Source: Terriglobia bacterium
GTDB taxonomy: Bacteria > Acidobacteriota > Terriglobia > Acidiferrales > UBA7541
Assembly: GCA_020073605.1 (NCBI GenBank)
Contig: JAIQEW010000011.1
Span: 62,001-126,000, forward strand
DNA: 64,000 nucleotides
Direction: 5' to 3'
The position numbers were made by a program, and so were the translations under genes. Below are positions 44,843-52,055 of the stretch, piece after piece; the first letter of the stretch is position 1; every line of letters starts with the position of its first letter. The notes beneath the pieces were generated by a model that had not been told where the DNA came from, searched no databases, and worked only from the letters and a program-made list of their open reading frames with translations.

Positions 44843-46249
44843 TCAAGCGCCGCCCGCGGCTGCCGCGGCTTGTTTGCCCGAGCGTTTGAGGAAGCGGTAG
44901 AGGCTTGTCCGGCCGATGCCGAGCATCTGCGCGGCGCGCACGCGATTGCCGTTGCACGTCTCGAGGACGCGCTGGATGTGGACGCGACGCACTTCTTCCA
45001 GCGGCACCGGCCGCCAATCGTGGGCCGGAGCCGCCACGCGCCGCTGCGGCTTCTGAAGGTGCTCGGGAAAATCTCCAACGTCGATGAAATCGGCGTTGGA
45101 AGTGATGGCCGCGCTGGAGATCACGTTCTCGAGCTCGCGAACGTTGCCCGGCCAATCGTGCTGTAACAGCACGATCTGCGCCCGCCTTGTAAGGCCCTGT
45201 AGTCGCTTCCCGTACGCCTGGCTGTATTTCTTCAAGAAGTGCTGGATGAGTACGGGGATGTCCTCGGAACGTTCGCTGAGCCCCGGCACGCGAATCTCGA
45301 TGCTGCCCAAGCGGTAGAAAAGATCTTCACGGAAACGCCCCGCAAGAACCTCCGCCCGCAGATCGCGATTGGTTGCGGCGATGATCCGCACGTTGACGTT
45401 TTTCACCTCGGGGGAACCCACGCGCTGGATTTCGCGGTTTTGCACGGCGCGCAGCAGCTTTGCCTGCATGGGCAGCGATGTCTCGCCGATCTCGTCGAGG
45501 AAAATGGTGCCGCCGTTCGCGTATTCGAACAGCCCGGGGCGCGTATCCGTGGCGCCGGTGAACGAGCCGCGGACGTGCCCGAAAAGCTGGCTTTCAAGCA
45601 GCGTATCGACCATCGCCGAACAGTTGCAGATGGCAAACCGTTCCTGCGCCACCGGGCTGAGCTGGTGCAAGGCCCGCGCGACCGGCTCCTTTCCGGCGCC
45701 TGTCGGGCCCGTGATCAGCACGTTCGTGTAGTGGCGCGCAATCTTCTTCGCCAGGTCAAACACCTCGATCATCGCGGGACTTTTCCCCACGATCCCCTGG
45801 AACTGCAGATTCTCGAAGAGCTTCTCTTCGAGCCCGCGAATCTCCGAACGCTGCGTGAAAAGCTCCGCCAGATCGTCGAGTGCTTTCGCCAGCCGCGGAA
45901 ATTCGAGAGGTTTCGCCAGATAGTCGTAGGCGCCGCGCTTGATCGCCTCGATCGCGGAATCAACGGAATAGAATCCGGTGATCAGAATGACGTGCATCCC
46001 CGGATCGTACTGAAGGGTGTTCTCGAGGAACGTGAGGCCGTCCATCGCCGGCATTTTCAGATCGGCCAGAACGACGCGGCAGCCGCCCAGCCGCACTTTT
46101 TGAAGCGCTTCCTGAGGATTTGTGGTGCCCGCGGCCGGAAATCCCGCTCGCTCGAGCAGGTTCGTTACGAGCTCCACCTGATCGGGATCGTCATCCAGCA
46201 CGCAAACCGGCAAATTCTTCCGCGCGATTCCAATGGCGCTGTGCTCCAC
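44843..46249 (-). CDS. Sigma-54-dependent response regulator (NtrC family)
   Basis: The roughly 468-residue protein has a REC domain (DDD pocket, phospho-Asp in VVLADLKMPAMDG, Lys in YLAKPLE). An AAA+ domain follows, with Walker A GPTGAGKE, the sigma-54 contact loop as GSFTGA (canonical GAFTGA), Walker B GGTIFLDEIGE and an R-finger region. A C-terminal Fis-type helix-turn-helix (RVRAAQMLGIGRTSLYRFL) ends the protein. GTG 46249 was chosen because GGGGG lies 5 nt upstream; the frame stays open to 46345. No histidine kinase gene is adjacent. Confidence 0.88.
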   Translation of the reverse strand: MEHSAIGIARKNLPVCVLDDDPDQVELVTNLLERAGFPAAGTTNPQEALQKVRLGGCRVVLADLKMPAMDGLTFLENTLQYDPGMHVILITGFYSVDSAIEAIKRGAYDYLAKPLEFPRLAKALDDLAELFTQRSEIRGLEEKLFENLQFQGIVGKSPAMIEVFDLAKKIARHYTNVLITGPTGAGKEPVARALHQLSPVAQERFAICNCSAMVDTLLESQLFGHVRGSFTGATDTRPGLFEYANGGTIFLDEIGETSLPMQAKLLRAVQNREIQRVGSPEVKNVNVRIIAATNRDLRAEVLAGRFREDLFYRLGSIEIRVPGLSERSEDIPVLIQHFLKKYSQAYGKRLQGLTRRAQIVLLQHDWPGNVRELENVISSAAITSNADFIDVGDFPEHLQKPQRRVAAPAHDWRPVPLEEVRRVHIQRVLETCNGNRVRAAQMLGIGRTSLYRFLKRSGKQAAAAAGGA

Positions 46250-46562
46250 GAGAGCCCCCACTTGCGACTTCTCAGGCACGGCTAGTGCCACGCGCGCAGC
46301 GGCGCATTTAAGATGTCGAATCCTAAGCTTGTGGAATGCCGGCACCCGGCATGCGAGTGTTTAAGGCTTCTAAATTGTGAGCCTTAGTTCGCGCAGAAAG
46401 AAGGTGTCGCAAGCTGAAGCACCACTCTTGCGAAGGGACGCCGGCGCCCTACGGACGAACGAGCGTTCCAAACCGGGACCACCGTTTCAGGTTGGACCGG
46501 ACCGAAACCCGTTTCCGGTGCTCGTCGTGCGCCGTGGCAGCGGGCCGCAACATCTGGTTGAA
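46250..46562. other. Intergenic region without supported features
   Basis: A 313-nt gap between the NtrC-type regulator and the PilZ-like gene, which are both on the minus strand. Nothing with coding or structural support was seen. Confidence 0.4.
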
Positions 46563-46904
46563 TCAAGCTACTCGGTGAGCCGCAGGGTTCAAGTTCGGCG
46601 CCGCCTCGCTCAGCGGCGGTCGCGGGTGCAATTGCACGAGGCGAACGACTGTGCCGCCCCCCGCATCCTTGCTCGCAACCTTTACGGCGCGGCAGGCGAT
46701 CGGAAACTTGCTCCCGCCGCCAACCGTGTGCGGTGGCCGCAAAAACACGATGCATCCCTCACGCAAGGTGCGCCGCAGGCTGATCTCTTTCGTCTCGTCG
46801 CCGCTCCAATCGAGCATGGCCTGCTCGACAAAGAAACTTCCCGACGCGTCCCAACCGGAGACTTCGACACGGTATCGGTCCGGTGATCCTGCCTGCAAGT
46901 CCAT
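46563..46904 (-). CDS. PilZ-like small protein of uncertain function
   Basis: The 113-residue, mostly beta protein (RYRVEVSGWDASGSFFVEQAML, REGCIVFLRPP, FPIACRAVKV) has an overall strand pattern like a PilZ barrel. The RxxxR and DxSxxG c-di-GMP motifs are not clearly present, so the assignment is weak. GGAGG lies 6 nt before ATG 46904; the frame opens six codons earlier. It is isolated from its neighbours by gaps of more than 200 nt on both sides. Confidence 0.5.
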   Translation of the reverse strand: MDLQAGSPDRYRVEVSGWDASGSFFVEQAMLDWSGDETKEISLRRTLREGCIVFLRPPHTVGGGSKFPIACRAVKVASKDAGGGTVVRLVQLHPRPPLSEAAPNLNPAAHRVA

Positions 46905-47122
46905 GGGGTGCCTCCGGCCCAAGTAGTTGCAGAAAGGATGCCAAAGACCGGAACGGCCGCGCGCTCATATCCAAGGGCTTGGCCTCAAATGGAAGGATCG
47001 ATGATTGCGCGAGACTGTTCCTTCCGGATTGCGTGTGCCGATGTGAAACGGTCGGGGCGCGAACACATATCCAGGCAGTCAAAAGAGCCACTGGAACAAA
47101 TTGGGCGCTGCTGGTGCCGGAA

Positions 47123-47830
47123 TCAGCCCCAGTGCGAACCCGGATAGAGGGCGGTGAGAAAGACGCGAAAAATAGAATCGAAGACTCGATCGTAGAGGAC
47201 CCACGCCAGCATGATTCCCGCAAAACCCAGACCTTGATTCTGCGTCCAGTCAAGGAAGCGGAGCGCAGCGCCCTCGCTCATCAGCAGCGTCACGCCCGTG
47301 TTCCCGTCGAGCGGCGGGACGGGCAAGAGATTGAACGTGCCAAGAAGCACGTTCAGCACGAAGAGAATGCTCAGAGATGTTGCCGCGAGTTCCGCCGTTC
47401 CCGGGACGGCGGCCTGCGTGATGTGCGTGAAGCTCACCTCGGACGGCATCTGAAAAATTCCCAGGGCCATGCCGACGCGGATCGCAATCGCAGCCACGAT
47501 CACCAGAGTGAAGTTCGCAGCCGGCCCCGCAAGCGCCATCCACGCGGCCCGGCGCGGATAGCGGCGCTGCCAGGACGGATCGTAGGGAGCGCTGGCCCAG
47601 CCAATCATCCAATGCGGCGGAAGAATGTACGAGAGAATCGGCACGATCACGGTCCCAACCGGCGAGCGGCGAATGTGAGGCAGCGGGTTGAGACTCGCCT
47701 GCCCGCCATGAAATGCCGTCGGATCGCCGCCGAGCCGGGCGACGAGTGCGTGGGCGCCTTCGTGGCACGTCGTGGAAAAAAGGAACACGATGTACCAGAT
47801 CACACCGAGGGCGAGGAATTCGGGAGCCAT
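47123..47830 (-). CDS. Site-2 protease-like membrane metalloprotease (M50 family)
   Basis: The 235-residue polytopic protein has the intramembrane zinc motif CHEGAHA (HExxH) in the first helix pair and the third-ligand motif LLPVPPLDG near residue 185. Both are diagnostic of S2P/M50 proteases. It lacks PDZ and CBS domains, placing it in the compact rhomboid-like-size group. ATG 47830 coincides with the family N-terminus; the frame is open further upstream. The substrate is unknown. It is not next to the sigma/anti-sigma pair. Confidence 0.85.
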   Translation of the reverse strand: MAPEFLALGVIWYIVFLFSTTCHEGAHALVARLGGDPTAFHGGQASLNPLPHIRRSPVGTVIVPILSYILPPHWMIGWASAPYDPSWQRRYPRRAAWMALAGPAANFTLVIVAAIAIRVGMALGIFQMPSEVSFTHITQAAVPGTAELAATSLSILFVLNVLLGTFNLLPVPPLDGNTGVTLLMSEGAALRFLDWTQNQGLGFAGIMLAWVLYDRVFDSIFRVFLTALYPGSHWG

Positions 47831-47940
47831 GCCGCTCGCAAGACTAAGGCGTCGGGCGCCATTGTGCAAGCGCCGGCCATTATCAAGCTGGCACGAGCGA
47901 AATCCGGACGCGCGCCGAAATCCGATGAGAGTCACCGGCT

Positions 47941-47968
47941 TTCACGGTGCAAACCGGTGTGCTAGACT
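47941..47968 (+). promoter_or_regulatory. Candidate promoter upstream of the SRP RNA
   Basis: TTCACG (47941-47946) and TAGACT (47963-47968) are 16 nt apart, with an extended TGC before the -10, about 50 nt before the SRP RNA. Confidence 0.35.
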
Positions 47969-48019
47969 CCGCGAAGCGGTCATGCCGCAAGAAATTGCGC
48001 GCAGACCGGTGGTCGGTGG

Positions 48020-48119
<100 letters not shown>

Positions 48120-48170
48120 CCATTTACCGCATCCGCGCCACCGCAAGCAAGAGGCCGGGAAAACCATCGC

Positions 48171-49904
48171 ATGAGTTACAAAGTCATCGCGCGAAAGTAC
48201 CGCCCGCAGACGTTTGCCGAGATCGTCGGACAGCAGCATGTGACGCGGACTCTCGCGAACGCGATCGAGTCGAACCGCGTGGCGCACGCCTACATTTTCT
48301 CGGGCGTTCGCGGCGTCGGCAAAACCACGGCGGCGCGCATCCTGGCGAAAGCGCTGAACTGCGCCAAGGGCCCGACGACCAATCCGGACAACACCTGCGA
48401 TTCTTGCCGCGAAATTTCCGCAGGGACATCGCTTGACGTGCTCGAGATCGATGCGGCATCGAACCGCGGCATCGATCAGATCCGCGAACTGCGCGAGATG
48501 GTCCGCTACGCGCCCGCGGCGAGCCGCTACAAAGTCGTCATCCTCGACGAAGCCCATCAGCTTACCGACGAAGCCTCGAACGCGCTGTTGAAAACGCTTG
48601 AGGAGCCGCCGGAACGCGTCGTATTCATTCTCGCCACCACGCGCGCCGAGGATCTGGTCGAGACGATCAAATCGCGAGCGCAACTGTTTCAGTTCCGCTC
48701 GCTGACATTCCAGGAAATTTCCGGCCAGATCGAGCGGATTGCAAAATCAGAGAACCTCAAGATCGATCCCGGAGCCGTCGCCGTGCTCGCGCGCGCGGCC
48801 GAAGGCAGCTTGCGCGACGGATTGTCGCTGCTCGAGCAGGCCATGGCGTATGCGGGCGACACGGTCGCGGACGCGCAGGTGCGCGAACTCCTCGGCGTCG
48901 TCGCCGAAAGCGTGCTCGACGATCTGGTCGAGGCGATTGCGGCTCAGTCGGCCGAACGCGCGTTTGCGCTGGTCCACCGCCTGATCGCCGACGGGCAGAA
49001 CTTGCAGCACTTCTGCCGGGAAGCCATTCGCCACTTTCGCAACCTGCTGGTGGCGCGTGTGTGCGGCGCGGATTCGGAACTCGTCGCCGCGCCCGCGGAC
49101 GAGCGCCCCCGTCTGACGGATCACGCCGCGCGGTTCGCCGAGGAAGACCTCACGCGGTTTTTCAATATTTTGCTGGAAACGGATGACGATCTGCGGCGAA
49201 AGCCCGATCCGCGGCTGCATCTCGAACTGGGATTGCTGAGACTGATCAACGCGCAGCGGCTTGCGCCGCTCGAAGAAGTGCTCGGAGAACTGCGGGGCGA
49301 GCCGCGCACAGCAAAGGCCGCGCATCCGGCGTCCAGCGCACCTGCGCGCACGGCGCCACCGGCGCAGGCAGTCTCGGCTTCTTCCGCAGGAGCGGCGACA
49401 GCCGTGCGGATGGCGCCCGCGCCCGAAACGAAAGCGTCGGCCGCGCCTGCGACAGCGCCGCCGCGGCCTGCATCCGCTGCGCCGATTCCGGCGTCGCCAC
49501 CGCGAGTCGTCGCTCGATCCGTGGAAGATGCCGCAGGCGGATTGGCTGCGGCGCAATTGGACTCGATCAAGGCCGCCCTTCAGAGCTCAAGATTGCTGTC
49601 GTCCTTTCTCGAGCACGCAACGCGATGCGAAATAGAAGCCAGCGAGTTCCGCCTCTTCTTCTCCACGGAGAATCGCGCGCTTGCGGAGATGTTGCCGCGC
49701 GAAGCGATGGAGCGTTTGCGCACAGCTGTACAGGAAGTGGTGGGCCAGCCGTTACGCGTCTGTGTTAAACTTGAGTCCGGGCGAGCAGGAGTTGTTCGCG
49801 GTTCCGAATTGCGCGCCCGGTTTGAAGAAGATCCGATCGTTAGGGCGATGCTCGAAAAATTCGGCGGCCAGATTTCGAAAGTGAAGCGCCCGGGCGAGGA
49901 ATAA
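48171..49904 (+). CDS. dnaX: DNA polymerase III subunits gamma/tau
   Basis: This is the clamp-loader ATPase. The 577-residue protein has YKVIARKYRPQTFAEIVGQ at the N-terminus, Walker A GVRGVGKTTAAR, and a zinc module (Cys of LNCAKG and CDSC). Walker B is VVILDEAH, and sensor and SRC motifs (ATTRAEDLVETIKSRAQ) follow. Residues about 390-470 are a long Ala/Pro-rich linker before the C-terminal domain. The ATG at 48171 matches the family start; the frame extends upstream into the SRP RNA. It is followed after 3 nt by ybaB, giving the widespread dnaX-ybaB-recR order. Confidence 0.95.
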   Translation: MSYKVIARKYRPQTFAEIVGQQHVTRTLANAIESNRVAHAYIFSGVRGVGKTTAARILAKALNCAKGPTTNPDNTCDSCREISAGTSLDVLEIDAASNRGIDQIRELREMVRYAPAASRYKVVILDEAHQLTDEASNALLKTLEEPPERVVFILATTRAEDLVETIKSRAQLFQFRSLTFQEISGQIERIAKSENLKIDPGAVAVLARAAEGSLRDGLSLLEQAMAYAGDTVADAQVRELLGVVAESVLDDLVEAIAAQSAERAFALVHRLIADGQNLQHFCREAIRHFRNLLVARVCGADSELVAAPADERPRLTDHAARFAEEDLTRFFNILLETDDDLRRKPDPRLHLELGLLRLINAQRLAPLEEVLGELRGEPRTAKAAHPASSAPARTAPPAQAVSASSAGAATAVRMAPAPETKASAAPATAPPRPASAAPIPASPPRVVARSVEDAAGGLAAAQLDSIKAALQSSRLLSSFLEHATRCEIEASEFRLFFSTENRALAEMLPREAMERLRTAVQEVVGQPLRVCVKLESGRAGVVRGSELRARFEEDPIVRAMLEKFGGQISKVKRPGEE

Positions 49905-49907
49905 GGC

Positions 49908-50234
49908 ATGGAAGTGAAAGCGCTGCAACAGATGCTCGCGCAGTTCCGGCAAGTGCAGGAGACGCTCGAAAAGCGCATCGGCGAGATCTCCGTGGAAGCA
50001 TCGGCCGGAGGCGGCATGGTGTCGGTGAAGATGAACGGCCAGAAGCAGCTCACCGGAGTGCACATCGAGCCGGAAGTCTTCAAGAGCAAAGATCAGGAAA
50101 TGCTTCAGGAGCTGGTGCTCGCCGCGGTAAATGAAGCCAACCGGCGCGTCGATGAAGAGTTATCCAGGCAGATGAAAGACCTCACGGGCAGCGTGCCCGG
50201 CATCATGGGCCTGAAAATCCCCGGCTTGTTCTAG
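49908..50234 (+). CDS. ybaB: YbaB/EbfC nucleoid-associated protein
   Basis: The 108-residue protein matches YbaB/EbfC, with an N-terminal coiled-coil helix (QQMLAQFRQVQETLEKRIGEI) and a central strand region (GMVSVKMNGQKQLTGVHIEPE). The C-terminal segment LTGSVPGIMGLKIPGLF is conserved in the family. It is a dimeric DNA-binding protein. It starts 3 nt after dnaX. Confidence 0.93.
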   Translation: MEVKALQQMLAQFRQVQETLEKRIGEISVEASAGGGMVSVKMNGQKQLTGVHIEPEVFKSKDQEMLQELVLAAVNEANRRVDEELSRQMKDLTGSVPGIMGLKIPGLF

Positions 50235-50288
50235 TTCGTTCCTTTCCCTTGTAAGTGTTCAATTCGCGCGCGTGTGTTCGGCCGCCCC

Positions 50289-50321
50289 GAAAAAAGAGAG
50301 GCGCGGATTTCTCCGCGCCTC
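50289..50321 (-). terminator. Rho-independent terminator of the PEBP gene
   Basis: A perfect 10-bp stem GAGGCGCGGA/TCCGCGCCTC with a 4-nt loop is followed on the minus strand by TCTTTTTTC, 34 nt after the PEBP stop. On the plus strand it could also slow the ybaB transcript. Confidence 0.85.
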
Positions 50322-50354
50322 ACGTTGCCAAGCCGAATCAGCTCAAGCTTACTG

Positions 50355-51014
50355 CTATCGGGGCGGTGGTCCCATCATGAAGCCGGGCTGATGATGGAAC
50401 AATCCGATCAGCACGGTGCCCGTCAGGACGTGGCCTTCCATCGCTTTCTGAACGTCGTCGCGGCTGGCTCCCTTTTGCAGATCGAGTTTCGAATCCAGCG
50501 CGAAGAGTTCGAAGGTGTAGTGGTGTACGGGTCCCGCAGGCGCGCAGGGGCCGAAGAACATCGGCTGGCCCGTGATGTTAGCGGCCTGAACCCCAACCGT
50601 CGAATCCGCTTTCACCCCCTCGGGAAGCGACGTGGCATCACCCGGGATATTGAAGATCATCCAGTGGGTGATGTCGTCGAACGACTTTCGCGCGTGTGCG
50701 TCGGGATCGTGTAGCAGCAGAACGAAACTCTGCGTGCCGGCCGGCGGGTTGACCCACGCGAGCGGCGGCGAGGTCATGTTGGCAGGTTGCGTCATCGTTT
50801 TTCCGTCCGGCGAACAGGTGTATTTGTCCGGGATTGCTCCTCCGTCGCTGAAGGCCGTGCTAGTAAGCTGAAGCGGCGGTGGCGGCGCGGGACGTGCACC
50901 ACCGGCGCCCGGTCCACCGCCCGGTGGCGGTCCTTGTTGCGCTGCCGCAGACAGAACGCTGGCTGCGAGCAGAAGTGCCAAAGTCGCGAGCGATTTCACT
51001 GCTATGATTCGCAT
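50355..51014 (-). CDS. Exported PEBP-family protein (YbhB/YbcL-like)
   Basis: The 219-residue protein has a signal peptide (ALLLAASVLSAAAQ). A Pro/Gly-rich linker and a phosphatidylethanolamine-binding-protein domain follow, with the ligand-site motifs DPDA, HWMIFNIP and FFGPCAPAG. These are characteristic of the bacterial Raf-kinase-inhibitor-like branch. Function in bacteria is not established. It sits on the opposite strand between ybaB and recR, interrupting an otherwise standard cluster, and has its own terminator. Confidence 0.87.
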   Translation of the reverse strand: MRIIAVKSLATLALLLAASVLSAAAQQGPPPGGGPGAGGARPAPPPPLQLTSTAFSDGGAIPDKYTCSPDGKTMTQPANMTSPPLAWVNPPAGTQSFVLLLHDPDAHARKSFDDITHWMIFNIPGDATSLPEGVKADSTVGVQAANITGQPMFFGPCAPAGPVHHYTFELFALDSKLDLQKGASRDDVQKAMEGHVLTGTVLIGLFHHQPGFMMGPPPR

Positions 51015-51203
51015 TCCTTCCCTCCCCTTTGTGTTTTCACAATACCTTCCGGGCCGGCTCCCGATGACTGGGCCACGAGGCGCTCGATTGTAACCCTGCG
51101 GAGATTGGTGCGCAACGAAACGCCTGTCACATTTGACGGGGCGAGCCGGGGCCGCGTTTCACGTCTGGCGAAAACAGACGCGAGTCTGCAATAATGAACT
51201 TGC

Positions 51204-51803
51204 ATGCCCGATTTCGCTCCTTCCGTTACACGATTGATCGACGAACTCAAGCGCCTGCCCGGCATCGGGCAGAAAACGGCGCAGCGGCTCGCATTCTATC
51301 TGCTGCGCGTGGACCGCGAACAGGCGTTCGCGCTTTCCGACGCCATCCGCGACGCGAAGGAAAAAGTCCGCGAATGCTCGATCTGCAACAACATCACGGA
51401 CGCCGATCCATGCCTCTTTTGCAGCAGCGCGACGCGCAACCGTTCGATGATCTGCGTTGTCGAGGAGGCAACGAACATTCAAGCCGTGGAGAAAACTCGG
51501 CAGTTCAACGGGCTCTACCACGTCCTCGGCGGCTCTCTCTCTCCGCTGCAAGGCATCGGGCCCGACCAATTGAAGATCAAAAGCCTCATCGAGCGGCTGA
51601 AGGGCGGTACGGTTGAAGAAATCATCGTGGCCACGAATCCGACGGCCGAAGGCGAAGCAACGTCGGTCTATCTCTCGAAGCTGATCAAGCCGCTCGGCGT
51701 CCGTGTGACGCGCATCGCCATGGGAATTCCAGTGGGCTCGGATCTCGAGTACGCCGACGAGGTCACGATGCTCAAGGCCATGGAAGGCCGCCGCGACGTG
51801 TAG
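51204..51803 (+). CDS. recR: Recombination mediator RecR
   Basis: The 199-residue protein has the helix-hairpin-helix [20 protein letters not shown] and a C4 zinc finger (CSIC and CLFC). A Toprim domain follows ([16 protein letters not shown] and [15 protein letters not shown]), and a C-terminal segment [20 protein letters not shown]. It acts with RecF/RecO in gap repair. Length is standard. It is separated from ybaB by the reverse-oriented PEBP gene. Confidence 0.95.
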   Translation: MPDFAPSVTRLIDELKRLPGIGQKTAQRLAFYLLRVDREQAFALSDAIRDAKEKVRECSICNNITDADPCLFCSSATRNRSMICVVEEATNIQAVEKTRQFNGLYHVLGGSLSPLQGIGPDQLKIKSLIERLKGGTVEEIIVATNPTAEGEATSVYLSKLIKPLGVRVTRIAMGIPVGSDLEYADEVTMLKAMEGRRDV

Positions 51804-51836
51804 TTCCCCGCCTCCCTCGGCAGGCTCGGGACAAGT

Positions 51837-51862
51837 TACGCCAAGGCTTCGGCGGGCAGGCC
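51837..51862. repeat. Dispersed 26-nt repeat, copy 2 (inverted)
   Basis: TACGCCAAGGCTTCGG followed by a GGCAGGCC end, the reverse complement of the 28873-28898 copy with two differences. It lies in the 250-nt non-coding stretch after recR. Confidence 0.55.
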
Positions 51863-52055
51863 CTTCCTACGTCAGGGCCAGCCCATTCAGTCTCGTCACC
51901 GCCGAGGCTTCAGGGCAAGCGGGACTCCAATGGTTCGGCTACGCTCACCACAAGTTCCTGGCCGGATTGTCGTTACCCTTTCGCACAAGCTTTTCACGTT
52001 TCTCGACCGGTCCAGCACGCGGTGCTAACCTTAAAACTTACCCTCGGGGGGCCGT

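Noticed and set aside
46384..46755. 123-codon minus-strand frame between the NtrC regulator and the PilZ-like gene
   Set aside because: It overlaps the PilZ-like gene in another frame, has no Shine-Dalgarno and shows a composition typical of shadow frames.
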